DNA of 64,000 bases from Parus major. Lineage: Eukaryota; Chordata; Aves; Passeriformes; Paridae. The notes beneath the pieces were generated by a model, which did not search any database, was not told the origin of the DNA, and worked only from the letters and a program-made list of their open reading frames with translations. Shown here piece by piece: positions 1-14,000 of this stretch. The DNA lies in the NCBI RefSeq assembly GCF_001522545.3, contig NC_031776.1, positions 24,895,995 to 24,959,994 of the forward strand. The letters are read 5' to 3'. The translations under genes were made by a program, and so were the position numbers. Each line of letters opens with the position of its first letter. The stretch's first letter is position 1.

Positions 1-496
1 TCGTCAGTCCCTTATCAGTTTGCTAAATAATAGGCTAATGATACTTTCCAACCTGTCTACTTGATGCAGAAGCTTGAAAGCCATGTTCATAAATTCCAAA
101 GAAACAGAATTTCCACTATTCTTTTGATACTTTTATTTTTATGAAGCCTTTGGCCTAAGCCAAATAATAAGAAGTAGTGAAATTGTCCACTTGAAATGAC
201 AAAAGTATCATAGGAATTAAGAACTTCAGACTCTTGGACTATCAGTGGAAATCTTTGAAGAGCTTGATTTTAAAGATATTTAGATGTGTCAGTATCCTGA
301 CTGTCTTGTGTTTAAGGATCTGTGCTCTCTTTGAAACAGAAAGCTTACAAAAAGTTAGGGGTACTACCGTACTAGGATAGCCCGAACCAGGCACACATTC
401 CTCTTGTCTTATGCATTGCACAGTCTAAGCAGCTACTGCAGGCACCACATTCATCAAAAAGATGTTTATGGACACTATGGTAGGAAAAAGAAAAAA

Positions 497-512
497 CATG
501 GCCTAGGCCATG
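497..512. repeat. 16-bp perfect palindrome
   Basis: The sequence catggcctaggccatg equals its own reverse complement, centred between 504 and 505. About one 16-bp palindrome is expected by chance in a window this size, so alone it means little. It is noted because a strong hairpin starts 49 bases downstream. Confidence 0.9.
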
Positions 513-560
513 ACTAGACCAGTGCTTTGGGAAATCCAAGTCTTGTGCTGATTTCACACA

Positions 561-593
561 AGTCAGGCAGTTCATGGTCTGAACTGCCTGACT
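561..593. repeat. Hairpin: 14-bp perfect stem, 5-nt loop
   Basis: The left arm 561-574 (agtcaggcagttca) is the exact reverse complement of the right arm 580-593, around the loop tggtc. A perfect 14-bp stem with so short a loop is unlikely by chance in 64 kb. It has no flanking terminal repeats or duplications to mark it as a known transposon. It could be a recent template-switch mutation, a foldback remnant or a small structured RNA; nothing in the sequence decides between these. Confidence 0.85.
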
Positions 594-3500
594 GAACTGC
601 AGTGCAGGGAAGAAGATCTTACCCAAAAGATTTTTTTATAAAATGGGGGCTTGGTACTGGTGGAATAACATGACAGAACACTCAAACACACACATTGAAC
701 AAGACTAGCTAGAAAATGAATTTCTTTCTTTTGGTTTTGTTCTCACAGGGACTAGAAATGGGAGTTCTGAGCCTCTGCCTGAGAACTGAAATGCAACAGC
801 ACATTTCAGTATCTGGTGGCAGTACACAACAAGCTGGAAAAGTACAGAAGACACTAATGAATCTCAGGAACTTTCAGTGAATTACATCAGAAGTTGCACC
901 TGCAGTCTCTAAGCATACTTTATGTGCAAATTCGTAGAAATTAAGCTCAAGTGACACCGCATATGTATTTTAAAATTAAATTAATATATGCCTCAGTCAA
1001 GTTTCTTAATCTGACATCCTGTATGACTTCGATGTAACTCAACAATGGCAGAAACCTGTTTTCAGTAAGCATTCACTGTTAAAAAAGAAGGAAAACAAAA
1101 GTCAGGACTGAAAATAATTCCAGTGGTCTTAAAAGAATTTCTACTACACATAAAACCTGGCAGTTACACATTTAAAAAAAAATTAAACATGCAGAGTCTC
1201 ATTAGGGTAATAATAACTGAATAAATAAAAAAATCTCTGAACTGAACTGACTAAATATCTTATTGTCCCAAAGTGCAATGAACAATACATTTTCAATAGT
1301 TATGAAATAGAAAAGACATAATCTAAAATCATAATGCCTTTTGTTCCCAAGGATCATTTCTGAAACTGACACTGGCACTTATCCTTCTATAGTATGTGTC
1401 AAGTGCTGAAGTCCATCATCACAATATTCTTCCAAAGGATTTTTAATGACCTTTAAACATTTTGTTTTTCCATCACTGAGCCAATGCATTGCTGCTGAAG
1501 CTGTTTCCTGCAGAAATTTTCATCCAGTCATTGGTACCTGTGCTAAGGAAACCTGGGTATGCAAAGAACAGCTGGGCTCTCCTCTGGAGCAGACTTCCAT
1601 TGCTCAACTTACAAAGCAAACATCAACAGGTACTTAATAATGAGAAAGTAAAAGGAATCACACAAGGACAGTCCCAATTGCAGTGATTGATATATGTATC
1701 TATAAAACCAGTAATTTCAAGCAGAGAAAAAAGTTAAATCTTCATGGGACAGAATGTCGGTGGTTTGTATTTTAATTTTATGGATCCCCTGAAACCTGAT
1801 CAGTCTTTAGTGTATTTTTGGACTCACTTTGGGAAATAAGAGTTTTAACATGATATGTCCTCTACGCTATATATTTATTAGTGTACTTTATGAACAAGTC
1901 ATTAAGGAAGTCATGTTTTGAATAATGGATAGGATAGGATATGAAACTACTCAAGCAACATTAAAAAGTCCCATTCCCAAGAGTTCTACATCATACTAGT
2001 TCAAAAATAGTTCAACTTTTAGCCCAGGTTATGGCTGTAGAATGTTTGGTCCCTCCTAAAAGCTCGACTGCTTTTTATGTGTAAAAATAACCTACTTCTA
2101 AAATATAATGAGAACCTGACACCTTTTCCATATAGAGAGATCACAGTCTGTACAATTACCTTGTTTGTCTATCAAATATCTCTTATATTTGAAGTACCCA
2201 ATTCAGAAAACAGAACAGTTAAAATAAATAGTAGAGGCACTTGGACGCTTCCTAATAAAGCAGATTTACATTGGAAAATGTTAATAAGATAATACAATGT
2301 TTTAAAATATGTTTGTAGAAAATTTCTAAGAAAATTCTGAACAAAAAATTTAAACATATAGAGTCACAGATACAAAGAATAGGATCGTGCATTTTGTGAT
2401 TTTTATAACAGGACACTTTGAAAAGGGCAGCGCAACTTTTTTCCACTATTCTTCAATTTTTCTAATAAAAAACCAGTTTTATTTCATTCACCATGCATTT
2501 AGTTTGGTGATAATACACAAGAAAATTAAAATTTTAAGAACCAGGAAACTCTTGCAGATCAGGAATTCTGATACTTGGCTAATTCAGAAAATAAAAAACA
2601 TTTTTATTATTTGCTTCTAATACTGTCAATTTAAAGTGTTGTTGACCAAAACATTTCAAGCTTGAAAATATCTGCAATGTGCTTTAGCTCAGGATTGAGA
2701 CTTTATTCATTTATCTGCAGAAACAGAATGAGGAAAAAATACTGCTCTACAGGCTGAATTTTTTCTTGCTTTATATTTTGGAGGGTAAGCCCAGCTTGCT
2801 GGTCAGAGGCAAGAGAGAGAAGGAAATTATTTGTCTCATCAGTTTAGGTAATTAATTCCTCTCTACCTAGAACAATAGGACTATTATTTTGATGGGGCAG
2901 CAGAGTGCCAGCACAAGCCATAAAGGTTTTAAAACTACTACCATATAAACTACAATTAACCCTCCAGAGGTTATATATATATACTCCAGTATACAGATAG
3001 CATTTTTTTCTTAGGTATATCTACTAAATATTTTGGTGATGAGCAGAGTTTTTGACTATATGGGGATGTATATCAAGATGACCTAATTAAATACTCCATA
3101 GGATGTCTGAGCCTTAAATGTAGGCAAAAGGGTCTTAACTGAAGATTCTTAAATGAAGGCAAAATTCAGTTGTAGTAAAGATGAAAATTTTCTAAATTGT
3201 TTGTCCTATTTAGAATAGAAACACATTTAATTCACATTTTTCTAAACATGGATTTTCTTCACATGAATGACACACTGCAATCCTATCCTTTTACCGAGAT
3301 GTCATTTATTCACCATAGTGATTTTTATCTGAAAGCCAGTGCAATCCATATGTGACCTCTTATGACACTCTGAAGGGTTTGCTGCTCTTAACATCTCTAA
3401 ACTATCACAGCAACTTCTGAACAATGTCAAAAAAGATGACAAGTGGGCCTTGTCAGGGTAACAGAGATTATGTCCTGTAAAGCAGATGATTGAAACTAGA

Positions 3501-6500
3501 GTCTAGACGGACAAGTACACAGATCTATTTTCTAGTGGTCCAAGAGCTGATTTGTTATTTGCAATCTAGATCTGTAGCACACTGGACCTGGATGACCTGG
3601 CCAGGTGCTCTCCCAGAGATAATTGGCATGAGGTCCAACAGGGGTGATGAAAGAGGGATGGGCACGAATGTGTGACCCAAAAAGCAAAGATCTTTAATAA
3701 ACAAAGTATCAGCTACTGAATCTGAGCAGCATATGGGCATTCACACAAAAGTCAAGGGCTGGGTGGGGGATTACAGTAATTTGTATAAAATCAGATAGGG
3801 GCAGAGTCTGACGGAAAGGGACAAATAAAAGCTGGATATTAGGAATATGGAAAATAATGCACCAAATCTTAACCAATGATAATGAAGAAATTATAGAACT
3901 TTCTGGCAACATCTACATAAAACTAAACAGGGGGGAATGTGAGTAATACTTTACTCTCCACAACAAGGAGCAGTTTTCCCAGGCCTTCAGTCAAGGTTTT
4001 TACTGACCCCAACATAGATCTTTGTGTGTCCAGTACATTTTATGAGCAGGGACATTGCCTGTATAGTCCACATAGTGTGCACCACATGCCAAAGAAGCAG
4101 GTAGTGTAAATGGGACTAACTCTGTTGGTGTCCTCAGAAGTGGGATGATTTGCATCAGTTGAGACCTGGTCACCCATCTCATCTGAAGTGCATAAACACA
4201 GATATTCTAGAGTGTGCTGATGTCATTTCTGCAGTGGGAGCCCACTTGAACACAAGAGATCCTTATGGCTCTACTGAACTAAACCTCAGCTTTATTATAA
4301 ACCATCTTGGAAAGTGGCTAAAGGCATACTGGAAAAAGTAGCTCATAAAGAATTGGTTTTGCATAGTGTTTACTTCATGCTATTCTCTAAACTAATAAAC
4401 CTGCCTCCTGCATATGAAAAGAAAAAAAAAAATCTTATCAACATCTTGTATTCTTTTCCTCTGTTCAACCATTTCCAGAGAACACAGGATAATTAGTCTA
4501 CCCTTCTGTGTATATTGTTCATTTAATTACACTTTCCTTTTATCATCTGCTGTAATTCTAACAGACTGAGGGTTTACTACACATACATCAAGAAATTAGA
4601 TTGACAGGAAAACATTCTTATTTTTCCAAACTATTTCATACACATAGCAATGGTTTTCAGGGGAAAATATAGAAAATGAAGCAAGAATTGAGTTCTACTC
4701 CCAGACATCCCAAACAATGCCTTCCTCACCTGAGGAAAGTCACTTCACCTCAGTGTACACCTCTTATTGGTTTGAAAACGTAGACAGTAAATGTACAGCA
4801 GTGTAAGCTGATGAATTGGAAAAACATTGTGAACAAGGTATTCTATAATCAAAGCTCAAATAAATGCCTCAAATTTATGCTGATTACATAAAAAATATTT
4901 TAAAGCAGTCAAAAATAATCTCTATTAGCAAATGCTTCACAAAATATTTAAAGGACTCACAGAAGGGTATTATTCTTTATGACCTTAGCTGGAAATGCAG
5001 TCATATTGCAGACTCACTTGGCAGGCAGAAAAAATGGGACCTATTAGCTGCAGCTCAGAAATACAAAAGAAATATATAAAAATTCTTGTCCCAATTGAAA
5101 AAAAATAACAACAGCTCATATTTCAAATTTTTGTTTCTGCTATGCATTGGATTTGAGAGTGAGCAGAGAGGGAAACAGAAAGACATATCCAGCTACTCCC
5201 ACTGTATCACAATTAAAATAATTGAAGAGAGATCCAATCAAATCAAGTTTTGCTGCATATTTTGGGAGCTTTAGCAAATAAGTAGATTTCTAGGTTGCAA
5301 GAGGAAAAATTAAAGTCCAATTTATATCTGTATCTGTATATCTATGTGTACAAACATGATGGTTTATATGTGTATACACACATAGAGGGCCCTCAAGAAA
5401 TAAATACCACCAACACCAAACAAAAATTGTACTGTCTAGTTCTAGGAAGTTGAGAAGATTTGAAGATTTATCACTTACACATTTCAAGACCAAACTAGTT
5501 CGTTTTAATATTAACAAATGGTGATGTTCTTTCCTTCTCAGTGGAGACAGATTTTGCTCAAAGGCTCAGTTAATACTGTTTACCCTTCTACAATTATATT
5601 CACTCTGTCATTTGTAGAAGCCTATCCACAAACCAACTTACTTTGCTTCTATATTAACTGTGATAACCAGTTATCAAGTGAATGTTCACACTGGCTTCAT
5701 CTGGGAAACTTCAGAATTGATAGATATGAAAGGTGTGATAAAAACAAAAGGGAGAGCATTCACAGATGAATATATTGAGATCTATCAGGCAAAAATGAAA
5801 TGTTATTTCAGACGTCTGTCAGTTTTCTGTGTAGATCTACAAAATAAATATTAACAACATGTTTTAAATTAAGCACTTGATTTACATTTCACCTTTTCTA
5901 CTCCATTTGTTCCATTCTCTTAGTATGAGTCAACCACTGTACACACCAGCTTTAGCAGGCCACAAAAAGTAATTTTTGGCTTCAGATTCAGTGATAAATT
6001 TCTCATCAGAAAATTACACGTCAGTCTAATTTCATGGCTGTGTTATCCTTCTGTCTAAAAACTTAACGAACTAATTAAATTCTGAATTAACTGAAATCAG
6101 AATAAGCCCCAGACACCACCTGTTAATCTGAAAAAACATCTCTTGACAGAAAATAGAATTAATGTGTGTCTCATGCTTTGGAGAGATTTGCCAAAAGGAG
6201 ACCCCTTACTGTTTCAGGCACATGGCTTTGTTTCTGCCACAGATGCTATTTGCTGACAGAGTGTTTCTCTTTCAAAGGTGCCAATGCCTCTTTGCAAGAA
6301 ATTCTATCCTTGATACACCAAAGGGATGCAAAGTGTCAGCCTAGAAACTACACCATCAAGACAAGTGGATCAGTGGTTCATTTTTTTCTTACATTTGCAC
6401 AGAAATGAAGTTTCCATGTCATATGGTGTTCGGCAGTCCTTTTGAAACTCTTGGGATACTTGAAGTGGAGGAATGCAGAAGCTGGCTTGACTTTTTACAA

Positions 6501-8036
6501 GGGCAGTAGCGTGGGGAAGTAAATTAGGAGGATACACCCAACTGGGGCCTGGACAAGGAAAAACAAGGAGATGAAAGCTCAGACTGTAAAAGTTTGTATG
6601 CATTCCTTTTTGTTTCCGTGCAATTTCTAAAGGAAGAGTTTCCCACCTGCATTCTGTCTGAGTAACCCCAAGAGCCCAAATGGCAGGATGCAGCAGTCTA
6701 CACAAAAGCTTAACCATACAGCTAAAGCAGATCTTATGTTACTGCAAAGAACTGTACAAATATCAGCTAGAGGTGATTTTCACCTACCAGGTCCCTTAGT
6801 CTGCCTTACTTCCTTGTCAATTAACAGCTTTCACTCTTGAGAATTGTACATATGTCCTGTAGCTGTTGCCAGCAGGACAACTCATTTCTGCCTCCTGGCT
6901 ACATTTAAATGTTAATGACTAATTCTATAGCTAATACATGCAGTTGATTTTATCTTAATGTCTACCAGTTAAAGATGTCACTGCTTAGACTTGTCTGAAA
7001 TGAATTTTTCTGAACCATCCCTTGCTACTTGGTCTGAAAATTGTAACAATAGCACTTCACCATATCACAGAGGAAGTGTGCAGTACTCAGATGTCCTGGG
7101 TGCTATGAGCCATATTATGTTTAAGAGACTGTTTGTAGAGAGATATTCATGCAAATTAAATCCCCATAAAGACATTTTAGAGTGGAATATTATATTCTGA
7201 TTAAATTGCTGCTCTCTAAACAACATTACATCTTGCTAGAATCCTTCTAGAATTCAGTAAGACTGAATTTTTTTTTTTGCATCAATTAATTTTCAAAATC
7301 AACCGGAAATTAACTACTTCAGTGCAAATACATGTTTTCTTGACATGCAGACTTCAGGTTCATATTCCAGAAAGATTTTCAACAGCATAAATAGTCAGCC
7401 TCCAGGTTTAAGACAGAAGGCTCGAGTGCATGTCCTCGGAGAGCTGTACATTTTCTCTTTGAGGCAGTTGACAACAGATGCAAAACCACACCTTTTTTAA
7501 CAATTTCTGTTGATGTTGGAACACTAGGTTACATAGTGATGTTACATCACTGATATACCTGAAACATTGGTTTTAAACTCCAGCAGAGATCTAGCCCAGA
7601 TTTACAACTGACTGACACTAGTACTATCTTCTCCATATCACAGCTGACAAACAATTTCTATATTATGAAAATCTGATCTTGCCAAAGGTGAGTTTCCTAG
7701 GTTGTGATATGGTCTATCAAACCATGCTGGCTATTTATTTTCTATTTCTTTTCAGTTTCAAGGATTTTATTAAATAAAATAAGAGAAATTTAACAGCAAT
7801 TCTTGTAGCAAAAGCTGTGTAGATGTCTGGTGGCAAAAGTTTCTTAGCTCTGTTTACCTGTGCAATAGGTTCCTTCAGACAATCAAAAAATTATGAGTTG
7901 TAGTTTGTCCTCTCACTGTATAACTCTAAACTATTCTGAAAAACCCCAGTAGATATGGTTCTCTGACAGTAATGATAAAGCACTTAAGAAACTCCAGCTC
8001 TGGTAAAACTCCTCCTGCTCAGACCTTTTATTAAAT

Positions 8037-8055
8037 AAAAAAAAAAAAAAAAAAA
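8037..8055 (+). repeat. Poly-A tract, 19 A
   Basis: A run of 19 A follows attaaata, then continues as a broken A/G-rich tract to about 8090. It could be the tail of an old retroposed copy, but the DNA upstream resembles no gene or SINE I know and I find no flanking duplication. It is treated as low-complexity sequence. Confidence 0.8.
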
Positions 8056-11000
8056 GGAAAAAAAATCCAAAGAGAAGAAGATAAAGGTTCTATCCAGACT
8101 GGAATGATATGCATCATCAAATGCATACAAATGCTACCACACAAAAATCTGCTCTTGCAATAGTGTGTCCCTTTCTGAAGTACTTCTATTTAGCATGTAA
8201 AATTCATGTGCATGGTTTGTCCACGCTCTCTGGCTCCACACATTCACGAATGCATACACACACACACATCTATACATATAACTCTGTAGACATAGGCATG
8301 AAAGGAACAGACCTAAATCTGCAGAATCACTCATTCTTAGCACATCTTAGGAGGAAGCACAAACTGGAAGAAAATGGTCAATGACAGCAGCTACTGCCAC
8401 CTAGAGAACCTCTAGGAAAGCCTATGACTGGAAGACAAAAACCTCTAGGAAGTCAAGTAATTGTACAGACCTCTGATGCCAGAATAACTCCATGTGTAGT
8501 AATCACTTGTAGTTGGTTAGCTTGTCTACAGTTTCCTACGTAATTTTTACAAACCTCAGTGCAATTTGGTGGGTAAGGCATTGTCAAGAGACAGTAGAGG
8601 GCTTTCCAATTGGCAGAGGTGTCTTCCTCCTCCTTCTGGAAATAAATAAACTTCTCATGTGGTCAGAAATGGCAGAGACAGCAAGATCTGACACTATTTC
8701 TTTTCCGTTGCTACTGTTGTTGATGAGCAATATTTAATCTTTCATAAGCAGATTCTGTTCTTTATTTATTTAGAGCAGTTTGATTCTATAGGATTTGACA
8801 GTTTTCTGACATCCTCCAAATTCTTTCAATAATAACAGAGATAATGACAATATCATTTAGAAATCTCTATCATGCTGTATGTGAATGGAGCTACGTAACT
8901 GCTGTAACAGAATAATGAAACAGCAAGTTATTTTGTAGAGGGAGCTGAAATTAGATTGTACCATGCTGCCAAAAGAGACAAAAAGAGACAGATGAATTTT
9001 GGAAGGACAAGAAATTGTTATACCCTTGAGAACTGCTGGTTGTTATTCCTTACCTCAAAGATGTACAAGCTCTTCCCATCTTGGTGAGAGGTGGAAAACC
9101 CTGATCAATTCATAAAGCTCTAAAATTCTATACAGAGGAAGCAAGCAGTTCCTTCCACTTAGTGACTAAAGGAATTCAGCTGAAATTTTCACCTGTACAT
9201 TTGCTGATTAAATCAGTGAATTCCACTGAGAGCCACTGAGAATTCAAGCCCTCAGAAGCAGTCCTAGGTAATTCTGCTGACAGAAGTAACCCTCCTCCCC
9301 ATGTATTCCACAAGATTGTAACCTAAAGACACACAAATGTTTGCAGAAGTGCAGCAAAAGCATGGAACTTGAATGGTTTTGCAAAAATAGGCAGAACTAT
9401 GGGAAATGGGATGGCAAACAGGACAAATGGGATTTCTTACTTTAGTTAGCATCCTGTTCCATACTGCACCCAAACCCAGTTTTTTTTTAAAAAAAGACAG
9501 CCAAAAGGCCAAGAATATACACATATATATTGACAGGAATGTATTTCCCAGGTATTAAACTTTGTGGAAAATCTGATGATTTATATGTGTGTTAAAAACA
9601 ATAACATTGGGTCCATTAATCCTGAGGAGCACTTGAAAAATACAGAGGTACAACAGCAGTTAATTAACATCATCATAAAGCAAAAGAGAATGTACACCAA
9701 CAAATAATATCCTTGGTGATATTGAATGTGTTTCAGACCTATTTGTGAAAAACTGTGTATTCTATTCTGTGTGTTCTGAGTTTACCAATCATGAATGCAG
9801 TATTATGTTTCACCAATCATTAAGGCTCATATTACAGTGGACTCAGAACAAGGATTAAGGGGATGTAAAGTTTCATTTCACTTCAGTTATTTGCTCTCTG
9901 GTGTATGCTATGTTGCATAAAATGCAATAATGTCTCTCCTATTAACATACTGCCAGGCTCCCGTACATAAAATAGATTTTAAAATCTTAAACAAATTATT
10001 TTAAAAATCATATAAGGCAGAACTCTAAGTACTTAAAACAATGCAAAGGCTAAAGGGTAGGGCCTGCAAAAACTCTTTGATATCATTTCTTAAATACACT
10101 GTTTATTATATTTTGATGTTGTTTAAATACATGTAGTATAAATTATCCAAGGCTGTCTTCTGGTGTGCACTAGAATAGCTGTAGAAAATGTAAAGTAATG
10201 TAATGACTATTAATTCAATTCAGTACCATCAGGATTATCAATTAAATAAAAAGTCAAAATCTAATCTTCCATTACCACAGTGATTTTTTTTCTCTTTTTG
10301 CTTCTTTATTAATTAAAAATTGAGTTTTTTATTACATATTATTGTGAAAATGAAGGATGGGAATAAAAATAGATCACAATGAGTAATGCTTTGAGACTCT
10401 AAAGAGGTATGATTTAGAAATACTAAGACATAGGCAGTAGGGGCTTTTGAACTGGGGGCAATACTCTAAACTCTTACCTGGCCATCCTTCTGCAAGTAGG
10501 GTTTGGAAGAGTAGATACAACATTTGTCTTTTAAGATTAACTTTAAAGAATATTGAGATGCTTTATGAACACATTTCTATGATGCAGAAAATATTAGGTT
10601 TTAATGTATAGATTTTCTCCATCTGGATGGGATTCTGGCATTGTATACAGAACATGAGGAAAAGGGTTTTATTGATATTCTCCTCTCTCACTTCACATTG
10701 CCAAATCCATAACCCAAGAAACAAGTGTGTGAACTTCAGAACTGAACTACATGACATGAGCAGTCATCTCAAGGAAATGAAATCACAAAGGAATAATCCC
10801 AGACTCATCAAAAGGAGAGGGAAGAAGAGATGTGTCTTGTAGAGCATCATGCCATAATTTGTCAGATATATATGATTCCTCATTTCATTTAGCACTGGAA
10901 ACCTAAATCACACATCTGACTCAGTAAATATTCTGGATTTCATTGCATTGGCTCATCTTAAATTACATGTGAAAATATCTCTTGTCTGAGCCATTGTCTC

Positions 11001-14000
11001 TGCAAGGAAGAATTTTCCCCATGTGATCACTGGATCCCACACACTTCATATTAGAATGCACAGGAGGTCACTCTTTGCTAGCAGTGGCTCCAAAGATCAC
11101 CTTATAAGGACTGAAGGACAGAAGAAGGGTAATGTAGGACAGTTTTGCTGTTATAGACATATAACCTGTCTCTCCATCATTACCACAGGAGTGAAAATGA
11201 CTATGATGAATCACCTGAAACTGCAAAAGGAATTAAAATTAAATTCATTGTAGTTACTCAAACTGGAACTTTGCCAGAGTATTATGGTTAGTTTTCCCAC
11301 ACATGGCAAAAAACAGGATTTTTAATGATCATGGGATATCTCTGACCATAGTTCATCTCTTCTTCTTCCTACCACACTGAGTCTTTTCCACGCACCAGAG
11401 ATTCAACTTCCTAGTACCCCTTTCCTACTGTGCCACATGATTTTAATAATCCTCAGGGCATTACATGGTTCTTTTGCACAGAAAACTTCTGACTGTATAA
11501 TTATATGGATGATGAGTTGTGTCAAACAGACATGCTGACCCAGATTATTGCAACTGTCAGGAATAAAGAATACACCCCTGCTGGTCTTTAGCTGCTTTAT
11601 GCTATAAATCAGACCCAGAAATCTGCTGAGACAATTCCTGCATGAAAAAGAATACTTTTGTCAAATATTACAAGACAGACTTGTAATCTTCTTTGGACAT
11701 GGCTTCAGGGAAACAGATAATCCAAGCTGTTGTGATCAGCAGGAAACTGTTGGAAAGACATTCAAGGCTTCATGAAGGCTATTTCCTTTTTACATAGATT
11801 CCTGTGTCTTTCAGATTGCAGAGAGGGATGTCAGATACAGATTCTGATGGAAAAGGGAGACTGCTAATAAAGATAAGTCTCAAAGAAGTGGACTGGGTGA
11901 AAACAAAATCTTTATCCTCACAGAAATACCAATGCTTGCATGTTTCTCTGCTTCATGCACAAATGTACTCTGTTCATTCCTACACTGCTATACCTCTCCT
12001 GGCATTGATGTGTTACTGTTCATCAGCATCATTTACAGAGAACTTGAGTGGAGAAATGCAAGCTAAAGGATGCATAAAGATCTACACAGAGATCTGGGGT
12101 TTCATTTGTGTTTAACTGATTGGAAGGTCTGCACTTTCTCAGTCAGGACTTCAGATAAAATGTAGGGGTTGTTTACAAGCATGAACTGCTCATATTCTTA
12201 CAGTCTGTGAAAATGGATGTGCATGACAGTTAAATTATGGAATATTCAAGAGCATCTTTGAGCTTTTAGAAGGACTTAATTTACAGGAAATGAGGCTGGG
12301 ATTCTTTAATTGACCTAAGGTAGTTAGTTGATGTTTAATTGATTTGGGGCTCTGGGTGAAAGGAAGGATAAAAGACGGGATGATTTTTAATACACAAAAG
12401 GAAAAAATAATTTTTTATTCATTTTTTTAAAAACCTCCTGACTTTTTATCACAGTAGGAAAAAAAAGTCCACTTTTCAATATAATTTCTTTGGATCTAAA
12501 GTGTCTCTTACTGTATTTGCATGAAACTGACAGCAAGGACAACCTCACTTTACTTGCAGTCTCAGAACTACTTCAATACAAATAAATAATATATATGATA
12601 ACATGTCTCAGGAGAACCAAAGTAAAACAGTAGGAAAATCATGGCCAAATAGGTTGTCTTAGAGTAATTAACAACCCCAGAATTTGCTGCTAATTATGAC
12701 TTCAGATGTAGTATATGTATTTATTGAATTTATTTTTTAATGAAAAACTTTTTTTTCTGCCTAAGTCTCTTTAAAATACAGATTTGAAGTTATTTCAAAG
12801 TTGAAACACTGTAACTGGTAAATTTGCCATATTTATCTGAAAAACAAAAAAAGAGATGTCTACAGTTTTTTATAGAAACCACTCCTTTCTATCATTTTCC
12901 CAACAGTTTTGGTTTTCCAGTTTCTTCATCAGTTTCAAGGAGAGCATAAATTCCTTTACTATTCTTGTAGTCACAGTTGATAAAAATCTGATCCAGCTGT
13001 CATCCTGCCCTACCTTAATTGCTTAAAGCTTTTTGTCTTGTCTTCCCCCTGCCAACCTCATTCCTCTGCAAAAAACTCTCTTGTGTGCAAGTCATAAGAC
13101 AGAATACAGATAAACCCATCTTTGAGCACATTGAAGATGCTTGTTAAAAACCAGTGTTATTCTTCTCTTTAGTTTAAAACATGACAAAATCAATTTTTAA
13201 AGCTTCACATCTTAAAGTGATTTTGAAGCTCTGAACCCTTTAAGTGATGTGCAAATGGCAGAATTGTATCACATTGCCAATCAGTTGCTTGCTGCTACAA
13301 ACTCCATTTTCCATGCTGCTTCAAAAGCCTGGTATAATCAACAAGTAAGCCTTTAAAATGCAAATTAAACAAAGTGCACCTTTAGATTAAAACAAGAAAT
13401 GACTCATTTTTTCACACACCAAGACCAGAAAAGTCTATTTCATCACATCACTTAGAAAGTAGCACAAAGTTATTGGAGTGTTTCAGAGGTTATTTTACCC
13501 AGATGCCCCAATACTGAACCCCCTTGCTTTAATTTTTAAGGCCTGTGATTATTTAATGTAATTAATATTTGCATGCTATCCACACAGAACAGATCAGTGT
13601 TGCAAGTATCATGAGTTATTCCCATCAGACACATGCTCCTTGCTTCAGAGAACATGGAAATGAAAAATCAACAAACTAACAGCAGAATGTCTTTCTTATG
13701 AAAAATATGTGAGGAAAAAACTTTCTGGTCTTCTCTAGAGGAGAAAGCAGGAAGGGTAGCCAAAGCCATCTTAAAATGGCTTGTTTGGTATTTATATCAC
13801 AGAACAAGTAACACTGCTGGAATGCATGAAAAACAAGGGCAGAAATTAATTTCTGTCATAATTGTATATGAACATTCATGATACCTTTAAATTATGTGTT
13901 AATAGGTCAAAACTTATCTAGATCCCAAAGCTGGAAGCCTAATCCTGGATTACGGATTTACAGTGGAAATCTTTCTTGCCTTATGGTAAAAGCAAGTGCA

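Larger units (their letters stand above)
1..8036. other. Gene-free AT-rich unique DNA
   Basis: No gene is supported here. Open frames are short (the longest is 115 codons, minus strand, 6370-6717) and resemble no family I recognise. There is no CpG island and no recognisable transposon. The only clear structures are a palindrome and a hairpin near 500-600 and short TA-rich runs such as the one near 2975-2990. A CA/TA-rich low-complexity patch lies around 5325-5385. The stretch is best read as intergenic or intronic DNA. Confidence 0.7.

Noticed and set aside
6370..6717. 115-codon minus-strand frame
   Set aside because: No recognised motif, chance-compatible length and no supporting promoter or splice signals.
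8037..8055. Tail of a processed pseudogene
   Set aside because: The upstream sequence has no open frame or similarity to a known transcript, and no flanking duplication was found.
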